Below the pieces are notes generated by a model that was given only the letters and a program-made list of their open reading frames with translations, made no database searches and was not told where the DNA came from. DNA of 17,367 nucleotides from Pseudomonadota bacterium. Its GTDB lineage: Bacteria; Pseudomonadota; Alphaproteobacteria; Micropepsales; Micropepsaceae. Shown here piece after piece: positions 6,690-13,513 of this stretch (position 1 is its first letter; each line of letters opens with the position of its first letter). The stretch covers positions 1 through 17,367 of the forward strand of contig JANYBR010000193.1 in the NCBI GenBank assembly GCA_025360685.1. Reading direction: 5' to 3'. Position numbers and translations under genes: made by a program.

Positions 6690-7391
6690 ATGCGGATATC
6701 CCCGGACATGCCCAGCGCAAAGCGCATACTCCTTGTCGACGACGATAAAATGCTGCGCACCTCGCTGGCCGAACAACTGGCAGCCGAAGGTGCCTATTCC
6801 ATCGTAGAAGCGGGCAGTTGCGAGGAAGCGCGGGCGCTGGCCCGCGAGTCGCTCTACGAATTCATCGTTCTCGACGTGGGATTGCCGGACGGTGACGGCC
6901 GTGTGCTGTGCCGCTGGTTACGCGACAGCGGCGTAACGGCGCCTGTGATCCTGCTGACAGCCTCCGATTCGGACGCCGATATGATCGAGGGCCTGGAATC
7001 GGGCGCAAACGACTATGTTACCAAGCCGTTCCGCTTCGCGGTGCTGATGGCGCGGGTGCATGCCCATTTGCGCAGTCACAGCCAGAACGAGGATGCGGTC
7101 TATCGCATCGGTCCCTACACATTCCGACCGAGCGCAAAGATTCTGATCGACAAGAGCGAGAAAAAGATCCGCCTTACGGAGAAGGAAACCAATATCCTCA
7201 AGTTTCTCTACCGCTCGGGAGAGACGGTTCCGCGCGAGATGCTGCTGCACGAGGTCTGGGGCTACAATCCGGCCGTGACCACGCATACCCTTGAAACACA
7301 CATTTACCGGCTACGGCAGAAGATCGAAATCAACCCGGGCCAGGCGCGCATTCTGATCACAGAGAGCGGCGGCTACCGGCTAATGCCGTAG
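6690..7391 (+). CDS. OmpR-family two-component response regulator
   Basis: 233-residue DNA-binding response regulator. The receiver domain is at about 11-125: acidic pocket D17-D19 (LLVDDD), phosphoacceptor D62 in VLDVGLPDGDG, T90 in LLTASDSDAD, K112 in YVTKPF. The C-terminal OmpR/PhoB winged helix is at about 135-233, with RLTEKETNILKFLYRSG, LLHEVWGYNPAVTTHTLETHIYRLRQKIE and ITESGGYRLMP. All phosphorylation residues are present, yet no histidine kinase gene lies in the window, so it is an orphan here. The sequence type, with IGPYTFRPSAK between domains, is widespread in alphaproteobacteria and may be related to the envelope regulator CenR; I cannot confirm that. A second ATG at 6708 is possible; neither has a strong Shine-Dalgarno. 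It is 51 bp from divergent ribA and 138 bp upstream of the GIN-domain gene. Confidence 0.93.
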   Translation: MRISPDMPSAKRILLVDDDKMLRTSLAEQLAAEGAYSIVEAGSCEEARALARESLYEFIVLDVGLPDGDGRVLCRWLRDSGVTAPVILLTASDSDADMIEGLESGANDYVTKPFRFAVLMARVHAHLRSHSQNEDAVYRIGPYTFRPSAKILIDKSEKKIRLTEKETNILKFLYRSGETVPREMLLHEVWGYNPAVTTHTLETHIYRLRQKIEINPGQARILITESGGYRLMP

Positions 7392-7394
7392 GGC

Positions 7395-7422
7395 AGAGGG
7401 AACTCACTAGTTTGTTCCCTTT
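7395..7422 (+). terminator. Possible terminator hairpin after the response regulator
   Basis: AGAGGGAAC (7395-7403) pairs with GTTCCCTTT (7414-7422): nine pairs including one G-U, with a 10-nt loop. It sits just downstream of the regulator stop. The thymines are mostly within the stem rather than trailing, so terminator strength is doubtful. A perfect AGGGAAC/GTTCCCT repeat could equally be a protein-binding dyad upstream of the next gene. Confidence 0.4.
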
Positions 7423-7513
7423 CCGTTTCGACATTGGAGATGTGCGAAATTAGCGTTCATTGCCTACTAATGGGGAGAGACTATTTGTAGCTCCGACATA
7501 GAACCGCGCCCAT

Positions 7514-7520
7514 AAGGAGG
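7514..7520 (+). promoter_or_regulatory. Strong Shine-Dalgarno of the GIN-domain gene
   Basis: AAGGAGG lies 9 nt before the ATG at 7530. It is the closest match to the anti-Shine-Dalgarno I noticed in the window and fixes the start of the downstream secreted protein. It suggests high translation when the gene is transcribed. Confidence 0.8.
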
Positions 7521-7529
7521 GCACCCAAG

Positions 7530-8519
7530 ATGCGTAGCTCAACACGTTCGATGCTGGCCGGTGCCGCGGTCGCCGCCACCCTGATCCTGCCTGCCGCAGG
7601 CGCCGACACAGGTTGGGTGACCTGGCCAACCAAGAGCTACGACACCAGGGATCTGCGCATTCATGACGTCGTCGGCGACGTTCGCGTGTCAGTCCAGGAC
7701 GGACCCAGCAAGCTGGACGTGTCCGGGAGCAAAGAACTCGTGGCGGGCCTGAGCGTGAAGAATGCCGGCGGCACCTTGACCATCGACGGTGCTGGCAGCG
7801 TGTCCTACTCGGTATGGGACTGGCGCAGCTGGTTCGACTTCTCGCACATTCATGACGACAACCGTCAGGGTCATCTTTTGATCAAGGTGACGGTTCCCAA
7901 GGGCGCATCGCTCCGTATCGATGACGAGATCGGCAATACGGTCATCGGCGACACCTATGGTCCGGTGGAACTGGAATCGGTGGCGTCCGACGCCACCATC
8001 GGCAAGGTCAGCCAAGCCCATGTCTCGGTCGGCGGTTCGGGAAAGATCGCTATTGCGGACGTGTCCGGTGATCTCAAAATTGAAATCGCCGGCTCGGGCC
8101 GCGTGACTGCCGGACATGCCGGAAACGTGCACGCCGAAATTGCCGGTTCCGGGGACGCGCAGCTGGGCACCATTGGCAACGGCCTGAGCATTGAGATTGC
8201 GGGCTCGGGCGACTTCACGGCTGCGCGCGTGAACGGACCTGTGAGTGTCGAGATTGCCGGTTCTGGAAACGTCAAGATTGCCGATGGCGTGGCCGACCCG
8301 CTCCATGTCGAGATATTTGGGGCCGGCGATCTCTATTTCGGCGGTGTGGCCGTGAATCCGTCGATCAGCGCCATGGGCTCGGGCAATGTTCGGATCAACT
8401 CGTATCGCGGCAAGCTGTCGAACGACGGCATGGCCAATGTGCAGGTTGGTGGCCCGGCCATGCCGCCGGCTCCGCCTGCGCCGCCAGCACCACCAGCACC
8501 GCCGGCGCGTGACAAGTAG
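7530..8519 (+). CDS. Secreted GIN-domain (DUF2807) protein with proline-rich tail
   Basis: 329-residue exported protein of unknown function. Residues 1-25 are a signal peptide (MRSSTRSMLAGAAVAATLILPAAGADT). A beta-rich part follows, including VGDVRVSVQDGPSKLDVSG and the Trp-rich WDWRSWFDF. About residues 165-300 are a ladder of strands carrying the repeated motif EIAGSG, spaced 18-20 residues. That is typical of the GIN/DUF2807 fold, a right-handed beta-helix-like domain seen in proteins described as adhesin heads. The final 18 residues are four PPA repeats plus a fifth PPA and a basic end, RDK. No transmembrane anchor or lipobox is visible, so it is likely periplasmic or surface-exposed. A strong Shine-Dalgarno precedes it. 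It lies between an orphan response regulator and a PBP. Function and ligand are unknown. Confidence 0.82.
   Translation: MRSSTRSMLAGAAVAATLILPAAGADTGWVTWPTKSYDTRDLRIHDVVGDVRVSVQDGPSKLDVSGSKELVAGLSVKNAGGTLTIDGAGSVSYSVWDWRSWFDFSHIHDDNRQGHLLIKVTVPKGASLRIDDEIGNTVIGDTYGPVELESVASDATIGKVSQAHVSVGGSGKIAIADVSGDLKIEIAGSGRVTAGHAGNVHAEIAGSGDAQLGTIGNGLSIEIAGSGDFTAARVNGPVSVEIAGSGNVKIADGVADPLHVEIFGAGDLYFGGVAVNPSISAMGSGNVRINSYRGKLSNDGMANVQVGGPAMPPAPPAPPAPPAPPARDK
8082..8330 (+). repeat. EIAGSG tandem repeat units within the GIN-domain gene
   Basis: Five consecutive units begin with Glu at codons 8082, 8136, 8193, 8250 and 8310. The first four carry EIAGSG and the fifth a variant, EIFGAG. A sixth degenerate turn (MGSG) follows near 8375. 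Spacings are 18, 19, 19 and 20 residues, one beta-helix coil each. The DNA is less similar than the protein, so the repeat is old and held by structure rather than newly expanded. Confidence 0.8.
8463..8507 (+). repeat. (PPA)5 codon repeat at the C-terminus of the GIN-domain protein
   Basis: Fifteen codons encode five PPA units. Codon choice differs between units (CCG, CCT, CCA, GCT, GCG, GCA), so it is not a simple slippage tract. The segment would form a polyproline-II extension, possibly a wall or protein contact. Consecutive prolines are expected to need EF-P for efficient translation. Confidence 0.75.
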
Positions 8520-8616
8520 GCAGAACGCCAGCCGCTTTTGCGCGGCGGTCCATAACCGCGGCCATGTTTAACGCCCGTTAACACTTGGCGCCTAGAACCG
8601 GCCTTGAGGTCGGTCC

Positions 8617-10596
8617 ATGGCACGTCCCCGCAACCCAAATCCGCGTCGCGACCAGCGCCCCGACTCCGACTCTGCACGCGTCGCAGCCGCGCTCCCGAAA
8701 AAACCGGCACGGCGCCGGGCATGGCCCTATGCGCTGATGATTCTACTCGCGTGGGGCGCCATTTTTGGCGCGGTGTTCTGGTCGCATTTCCTCTCCGACC
8801 TGCCCGACGTGACCAAGCTTCTCGTCAACGGCGCAACCCGCGACATCACGATTTTGGACGATCGGGGCCGGCTGATCGCGCGCCGTGGACTGACGCAGGG
8901 CGAACGAGTGGATGTCTCGCGCCTGCCGGACTATGTGCCGAACGCATTCATCGCCATCGAGGATCGCAGGTTCCGCTCGCACCTCGGGCTCGATCCGATC
9001 GGCCTGGGACGCGCGGCGCTGGAAAACATGATGGCAGGCCATGTGCGCCAGGGCGGATCCACCCTGACCCAGCAGCTCGCCAAGAACCTGTTTCTCGATC
9101 CCAACCGCACTTTCGAGCGTAAGATCCAGGAAGCGATGCTCGCGGTGTATCTGGAGTCGCGTTACAGCAAGGATCAAATCCTCACCCTGTATCTCAATCG
9201 CGTTTACTTCGGTGCGGGCGTGTATGGCATCGACGCGGCGGCGCAGCGCTTCTTCGGCAAGCCGCCCATGAGACTCACGTTGCCGGAAGCGGCGATGCTG
9301 GCCGGAAGCGTGAAGGCGCCCGCGCGCTACAATCCCCTCGCCGACGCGGATGCTTCGATGGCGCGCGCGGCAGTCGTGCTGCGTGCTATGGAGGATGCAG
9401 GCTTCATCGACGACAAGACGCGTGCCGAAGCCCAGGCCACGCGGCCGCGGATCGTGCGTGGTACCGGCACGCCAGGCTCGGGCTATTTTGCCGATTGGGT
9501 AATCTCGCAGCTCTCCGGCTATGCCACAGACGCGGACGATTCGCTGATCGTGGCGACGACATTCGACCTGGATGCACAAGCAGAGGCCGAACGGGCTGTG
9601 GCCGCGGGTCTTGCAGCGCAGGGCGCGGCAATAGGTGCGAGCGAGGCAGCCCTTGTCGCCATGACTCCGGACGGTGCGGTGCGCGCCATGGTCGGCGGCC
9701 GCTCCTACGAACAGAGCTCTTACAATCGCGCCACCGATGCGACGCGCCAGCCCGGATCGGCGTTTAAGCCGTTTGTCTACCTCGCCGCCTTCGAGCACGG
9801 CCACACGCCGGACGAGATGATGAATGACGGGCCGGTCAACATCCATGGCTGGACGCCCAGCGACTATGAGGGGAAGTTCGAGGGCGAGATGACGTTGACG
9901 CGCGCCTTTGCCAAATCGTCAAACGTGATCGCGGCACAATTGACGGCTGAAGTGGGCGCCACTGTGGTCGCCAAGACGGCGCACCGGCTCGGCATCGCCT
10001 CGCCGCTCGAGGCCGTGTCGTCTTTGGCGCTGGGCACGTCCGGCGTGACGCCGCTGGAGTTGACCGCAGCCTATGTGCCATTCGCCAACGGCGGGCGCGG
10101 TGTCATTCCCTACGGTATCGTCAGTATACGGACCAGAAGCGGCAAGCGCCTGTTCGCGCGCGCAGGCGAAGGGCCGGGCCAGGTCATTGCACCGGTCAAT
10201 CTGAGCCAGATGACTGGGCTCTTGGTCGAGACGGTGACCACGGGCACGGGCAAGGCGGCGCGGCTGGCCGAACGCCCGACGGCGGGCAAGACCGGCACGA
10301 CTCAGGACTACCACGATGCCTGGTTCGTCGGCTTCACGGCCGATCTCGTCTGCGGCGTGTGGATAGGAAATGATGATGGCGGGCCCATGAACAAGGCCAC
10401 GGGCGGCGGATTGCCCGCGCACATCTTCCACAATTTCATGGAGTCGGCCGAAGCAGGACTGCCCGTCAGACCGCTCGCAGGAACGATTGCGGTCGCCGCA
10501 ACCCCAATCGCCGCGCCTCCCACGGGTCCGGCGCCAAGTGCAAAGCCCGACGACATAGGCGGGCTGATCGACAGGGTGCTCGGCGGCGGAACCTAA
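8617..10596 (+). CDS. Class A penicillin-binding protein, PBP1A family (bifunctional)
   Basis: 659-residue inner-membrane peptidoglycan synthase that polymerises lipid II and cross-links stem peptides. The N-terminal tail is cytoplasmic and basic/Pro-rich (1-35), with a transmembrane helix at about 36-57. The glycosyltransferase 51 domain has the catalytic glutamate E115 in AIEDRRFRSHLGLD, GGSTLTQQLAKNLFL (146-160), RKIQEAMLAVYLE and LYLNRVYFGAGVYG. The transpeptidase domain has nucleophile S381 in SAFK, SSN at 434-436 and KTGTT at 558-562. All catalytic motifs are intact. It ends in a short Pro/Ala-rich tail (AAPPTGPAPSAKPDD). It is compact compared with E. coli PBP1a and has no obvious large insert. 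The ATG is preceded by GAGGTCGG. It is 97 bp downstream of the GIN-domain gene on the same strand, and its TAA is interlocked with the stop of the opposing metalloprotease gene. Confidence 0.95.
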   Translation: MARPRNPNPRRDQRPDSDSARVAAALPKKPARRRAWPYALMILLAWGAIFGAVFWSHFLSDLPDVTKLLVNGATRDITILDDRGRLIARRGLTQGERVDVSRLPDYVPNAFIAIEDRRFRSHLGLDPIGLGRAALENMMAGHVRQGGSTLTQQLAKNLFLDPNRTFERKIQEAMLAVYLESRYSKDQILTLYLNRVYFGAGVYGIDAAAQRFFGKPPMRLTLPEAAMLAGSVKAPARYNPLADADASMARAAVVLRAMEDAGFIDDKTRAEAQATRPRIVRGTGTPGSGYFADWVISQLSGYATDADDSLIVATTFDLDAQAEAERAVAAGLAAQGAAIGASEAALVAMTPDGAVRAMVGGRSYEQSSYNRATDATRQPGSAFKPFVYLAAFEHGHTPDEMMNDGPVNIHGWTPSDYEGKFEGEMTLTRAFAKSSNVIAAQLTAEVGATVVAKTAHRLGIASPLEAVSSLALGTSGVTPLELTAAYVPFANGGRGVIPYGIVSIRTRSGKRLFARAGEGPGQVIAPVNLSQMTGLLVETVTTGTGKAARLAERPTAGKTGTTQDYHDAWFVGFTADLVCGVWIGNDDGGPMNKATGGGLPAHIFHNFMESAEAGLPVRPLAGTIAVAATPIAAPPTGPAPSAKPDDIGGLIDRVLGGGT

Positions 10597-11333
10597 TCGC
10601 GCTTGCGCGCTGCGTAGCGATGCAATGCGACGCCGTTTTTTTTCAGCCAGGCCTGCGGCACATCGATATCAGGCACCAGCGAGCGAACCAGGCGCCAGAA
10701 TCGCGGTCCGTGGTTCATCTCACGCAAATGCGCCACTTCGTGCGCGACAACATAGTCGAGAACGAACGACGGTGCGAAGATCAGCCGCCAGGAATAAGAA
10801 ATCGACTTGGTAACGGAGCAGGAGCCCCACCGGCTCGCAGTATCGCGCACTGCGATTCGTCGGGGCCTAGCGCCAATGCGCGCGGCGAAGGCGACGGAGC
10901 GTGCTTCCAATGTCCTGCGGGCTTCGCGCTTCAGAAAATCGAGCAAACGGCGCGGCGCGTGCTCGGCCCGGCCGCTCACGCGAATCGTCCCGTCTTCGTC
11001 CTGCCAAACCGGGCTTATTCCGGATTCACCCATCAGAATCGGCCGCTCCACCCCCAGAAATGGAATATACGCACCGGGCGCGAGCGGGATCGTCTTGGGC
11101 ACGCGTGCAAGTTGACGCGCTATCCATGGCGTTTCGCCCCGCGCGAAATCAAGTGCGCGGTCCAAGGCGCGCTGGGACGGCGCGACCACGGTGACCTCGC
11201 CGGTCGAAGGATGGACCTTGACGATCAGCCTGCGCGCCCTCGGATTGAGGCGCATTGTTACTTCAACGGCGCGGCCGTCGATGCGAAGCAATTCGCGCTT
11301 GGAGGCTCGGCGGGTTGCCACGGACTGGCGCAT
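10593..11333 (-). CDS. YgjP-like (DUF45) zinc metallopeptidase-fold protein
   Basis: 246-residue SprT/YgjP-type protein. The zinc site is HEVAHLREMNHGPRFW: H198, E199 and H202, with H208 as likely third ligand. Preceding family motifs are RLNPRARRLIVKVHPSTGEVTVVAP in the N-terminal beta region, RDTASRWGSCS and SYSWRLIFAPSFVLDYVVAHE. The metallopeptidase fold is clear, but the substrate of this family is not established. No signal peptide is visible, so it is likely cytosolic. ATG 11333 was chosen because GAAGGGAAG precedes it; the open frame extends to an ATG at 11390 that would overlap the divergent VOC gene. The basic segment before the first conserved strand (RRASKRELL) may be disordered. 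The stop overlaps the PBP1A stop. Divergent promoters would have to sit within 11334-11388. Confidence 0.87.
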   Translation of the reverse strand: MRQSVATRRASKRELLRIDGRAVEVTMRLNPRARRLIVKVHPSTGEVTVVAPSQRALDRALDFARGETPWIARQLARVPKTIPLAPGAYIPFLGVERPILMGESGISPVWQDEDGTIRVSGRAEHAPRRLLDFLKREARRTLEARSVAFAARIGARPRRIAVRDTASRWGSCSVTKSISYSWRLIFAPSFVLDYVVAHEVAHLREMNHGPRFWRLVRSLVPDIDVPQAWLKKNGVALHRYAARKRD

Positions 11334-11388
11334 GGGCTTCCCTTCACACCTAAAACTTGCTTTTTTCTCACGTCTGGCGAGACCCGAC

Positions 11389-11811
11389 ATGACCGTACGC
11401 CCTCGATTCCATCTGGCATTTCCGGTGCGCGATCTTTCACAAGCGCGCGCCTTCTACGGAACCCTGCTCGGCTGTCCCGAAGGACGATCGAGCGGTGAGT
11501 GGGTGGACTTCGATTTCTTCGGCCACCAAATCGTCGCGCATTTAAGCGCAGATGGCGCGAACGACAAAGCCCATAATGAGGTTGATGGTGAACAAGTGCC
11601 TGTGCGGCATTTCGGCGTGATCCTCTCGATGTCCGAATGGCGCACACTCGCCGACAGGTTGAAGCAAAAGAAAGTTCCATTCGTGATCGCGCCTGACATT
11701 CGATTTGAAGGTCAGCCCGGAGAGCAGGCGACTTTTTTCATTAACGATCCCAGCGGTAACGCACTGGAGTTCAAGGCGTTTGAAGACGAAAGCCGGATAT
11801 TCGCGCGATGA
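11389..11811 (+). CDS. VOC (glyoxalase/dioxygenase) family protein
   Basis: 140-residue single-chain VOC protein built of two beta-alpha-beta-beta-beta modules. FHLAFPVRDLSQARAFYGTLLGCPEGRSS opens module one and VRHFGVILSMSEWRTLADRLKQKKVPFV opens module two. FFINDPSGNALEFKAF closes the metal site. Likely metal ligands are H8, the His in RHFGV and the Glu in LEFKAF. VOC members include glyoxalase I, extradiol dioxygenases and antibiotic-binding proteins, and the substrate cannot be told from this sequence. The ATG at 11389 follows GGCGAG; the frame is open further upstream into the opposing gene, but the family begins here. It heads an operon whose next gene starts within its stop codon (ATGA). 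Confidence 0.85.
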   Translation: MTVRPRFHLAFPVRDLSQARAFYGTLLGCPEGRSSGEWVDFDFFGHQIVAHLSADGANDKAHNEVDGEQVPVRHFGVILSMSEWRTLADRLKQKKVPFVIAPDIRFEGQPGEQATFFINDPSGNALEFKAFEDESRIFAR

Positions 11812-12278
11812 AAGCTGAGCTTGTTGCGACAGTCACGGGAACGGTGGCGCTGGCCCTGATTCTTGGCGCGCTCTTCTTCCAATACGCCTTGGGTTATCCG
11901 CCATGCGAGATGTGTCACTGGCAGCGCTGGCCGCACATCGCGGCCGCGGTAATCGGCCTCGGCGGCGGCTTGTTGCTTCTCAGTGGCAAAGTAAATCTTT
12001 CAACTGCAGTTCCTGTGGCTGCAGTCACGATTCTTCTGGTCGCGACGTCTGGCGCGCTCGGCGTCTATCATGCGGGAGTTGAATGGCATTGGTGGCAGGG
12101 TCCGGCCGCGTGCACGACGGGATTTGTTTTCAACGGCACGCTCGATCTCAACGCGCCTGTTCCCATGTGCGATCGCGCCGCCTGGCGGCTCTTCGGCATC
12201 TCCATGGCGGGTTATAATGCGATTATATCGCTAGGAACTGCCGCGATCGGTTCTTTTCTACTGGTGCGCAAGCCATGA
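11808..12278 (+). CDS. dsbB: Disulfide bond formation protein B (DsbB)
   Basis: 156-residue inner-membrane quinone reductase that reoxidises DsbA and passes electrons to ubiquinone. Four hydrophobic segments fit the four-helix topology. The first periplasmic pair C33/C36 is in YPPCEMCHWQRWPH, where QR-W is the quinone-proximal signature. The second pair is C102 (GPAACTTG) and C121 (VPMCDRAAW). CDRAAWRLFGISMAGYN matches the conserved C-terminal DsbB segment. All four redox cysteines are present. It overlaps the upstream VOC gene and the downstream coq7 by ATGA, so translation is probably coupled. No dsbA is in the window. Operon partnership with a ubiquinone-synthesis gene is consistent with its quinone dependence. 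Confidence 0.94.
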   Translation: MKAELVATVTGTVALALILGALFFQYALGYPPCEMCHWQRWPHIAAAVIGLGGGLLLLSGKVNLSTAVPVAAVTILLVATSGALGVYHAGVEWHWWQGPAACTTGFVFNGTLDLNAPVPMCDRAAWRLFGISMAGYNAIISLGTAAIGSFLLVRKP

Positions 12279-12829
12279 GCCGAAAGAGTCGCCCGGCTTT
12301 CCCCGGTACACAAACGCCCGACAACATTGAAGCGATGATCCGGGTCGATCATGCCGGCGAATATGGTGCCGTGCGCATCTATGAAGGCCAGCTCGCCGTG
12401 CTGGGCGCGCGCGGCTCGAAGGCCGGCGCGGCTATCCGGCACATGGCAGAACAGGAACAGCGTCACCTGAAGGTGTTTGACAAGTTGGTCAACGAACGGT
12501 GCGTGCGTCCGACGGCGCTCGGGCCGGTTTGGCAAGTTGCAGGCTTTGCGCTTGGCGCTGCGACAGCCCTGCTTGGCGAGAAGGCGGCGATGGCCTGCAC
12601 TGCAGCAGTCGAAACCGTGATTGATGAGCATTACGCGGCACAGCTCGCCCGACTGGGCGACAAGGACACCGAACTGCAAAAGACCGTCGAGGAGTTCCGC
12701 GCGGAAGAAATCGCCCATCGCGACCTTGCCATCGCCCATGGCGCCGAAGAGGCGCCCGGTTACCGGCTGCTCAGCGAGGGCATCAAGGCCGGTTGTCGAC
12801 TTGCGATCGCGTTGTCAGAGAAAATATGA
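12275..12829 (+). CDS. coq7: COQ7 family demethoxyubiquinone hydroxylase
   Basis: 184-residue diiron monooxygenase performing the late hydroxylation of demethoxyubiquinone in ubiquinone synthesis, bound at the membrane surface. The ferritin-like diiron ligands are visible: E29 in DHAGEYGAVRIYEGQ, E61 and H64 in MAEQEQRHLKVFD, E113 in AVETVIDEHY, and E145 and H148 in FRAEEIAHRDLA. The central segment WQVAGFALGAATALLGEKAAMACT is the membrane-associating, substrate-channel part. Length is typical of bacterial COQ7. The ATG at 12275 overlaps the dsbB stop, and its own stop overlaps the next start. There is no sign of truncation. Confidence 0.95.
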   Translation: MSRKSRPAFPGTQTPDNIEAMIRVDHAGEYGAVRIYEGQLAVLGARGSKAGAAIRHMAEQEQRHLKVFDKLVNERCVRPTALGPVWQVAGFALGAATALLGEKAAMACTAAVETVIDEHYAAQLARLGDKDTELQKTVEEFRAEEIAHRDLAIAHGAEEAPGYRLLSEGIKAGCRLAIALSEKI

Positions 12830-13458
12830 GCGAAGACCGCCACGCTCTACTTGCGGCGGCATCCGCGCCGCGCCGAGCGACCGAAAACGATGCAGCTGTG
12901 CTTTCGCGGCTGTTCGCGGCCGCGTTTACCGCCGATCCCGTTTTCAACTGGATTGCACGGCCCGGACCGCGTCGGGCGCGGGTGATGGAACAGTTTTTCT
13001 TCTGGCTGCTGAAGACACGCGCTATCCCATTCGGCGAAGTGTGGATGAGCACCGACACCAATGTGTGCGCCGCCTGGCTTCCACCCGGCACGCCGGCAAG
13101 TCCGGGCGGTTTCTACGAACAAATGCGGTTATTGCCCTTGTTCGTGCGGTTGTGCGGCTTTCCGCGCCTGATGCGCGGTTCGGCGATGGCCGATGCCATG
13201 GAGAAGAACCACCCGCACGAGGATCACTACTATCTGTCGTTCATCGCTGTGGCTCCGCGCCTGCAGGGACTTGGTCTTGGCGGCGTGATGCTGGAGGCTA
13301 CCGTCAAGCGCGCCGATGAGATGGGAGTTCCCGCCTATCTTGAGAATTCCAATCCGCGCAACACCAAGCTCTACGAACGTGCCGGGTTCGTCGCGCGTAA
13401 GAACATCGCGCCACAAGGCGCTCCGCCGTTGATTGGGATGTGGCGGGTGGCACGATGA
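12826..13458 (+). CDS. GNAT family N-acetyltransferase
   Basis: 210-residue GNAT protein. The acetyl-CoA motif A is SFIAVAPRLQGLGLGGVMLEATV (Q/R-x-x-G-x-G), and motif B is LENSNPRNTKLYERAGFVA. The N-terminal half (LSRLFAAAFTADPVFNWI, FGEVWMSTDTNVCAAWLPPG) is the substrate side and resembles GNATs annotated only by superfamily. The acetyl acceptor is unknown. The ATG at 12826 overlaps the coq7 stop as ATGA; an in-frame earlier start inside coq7 was discarded. It is the last gene of the VOC-dsbB-coq7 operon and is followed by a structured 45-nt convergent spacer. No membrane segment is evident. Confidence 0.87.
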   Translation: MSEDRHALLAAASAPRRATENDAAVLSRLFAAAFTADPVFNWIARPGPRRARVMEQFFFWLLKTRAIPFGEVWMSTDTNVCAAWLPPGTPASPGGFYEQMRLLPLFVRLCGFPRLMRGSAMADAMEKNHPHEDHYYLSFIAVAPRLQGLGLGGVMLEATVKRADEMGVPAYLENSNPRNTKLYERAGFVARKNIAPQGAPPLIGMWRVAR

Positions 13459-13467
13459 TCGAGTGGC

Positions 13468-13512
13468 GCGCAATCGTACGTCGAACCACAAATGCAGTTC
13501 GGCGGATTGCGC
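13468..13512. terminator. Nested inverted repeats between convergent genes
   Basis: The outer stem GCGCAATC (13468-13475) pairs with GATTGCGC (13505-13512). The inner stem CGAAC (13482-13486) pairs with GTTCG (13497-13501), with a 10-nt loop. The structure fills the 55-bp gap between the GNAT and HNH stops and reads equally on both strands, so it may be a bidirectional terminator or 3'-end barrier. No T-run flanks it. Confidence 0.45.
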
Positions 13513-13513
13513 T

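Noticed and set aside
6639..6776. N-terminal extension of ribA into the response regulator
   Set aside because: The added residues are not family-like and overlap a certain divergent gene. ATG 6638 has a better ribosome site.
7399..7427. GGAAC...CGTT resembling an EcfG general-stress promoter
   Set aside because: The 20-nt spacing is longer than I expect for EcfG promoters, and GGAAC is part of the inverted repeat there.
7440..7490. 16-codon open frame in the leader of the GIN-domain gene
   Set aside because: The GGAG directly touches its ATG, leaving no spacing, and the peptide has no recognisable leader pattern. Chance is likely.
8531..8546. GCCGC/GCGGC hairpin after the GIN-domain gene
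   Set aside because: Only 5 bp with no following T-run. Such short GC stems are frequent in this base composition.
8743..9846. 367-codon open frame antisense to PBP1A
   Set aside because: The PBP frame carries all glycosyltransferase and transpeptidase motifs. The long antisense frame is a by-product of high GC third positions.
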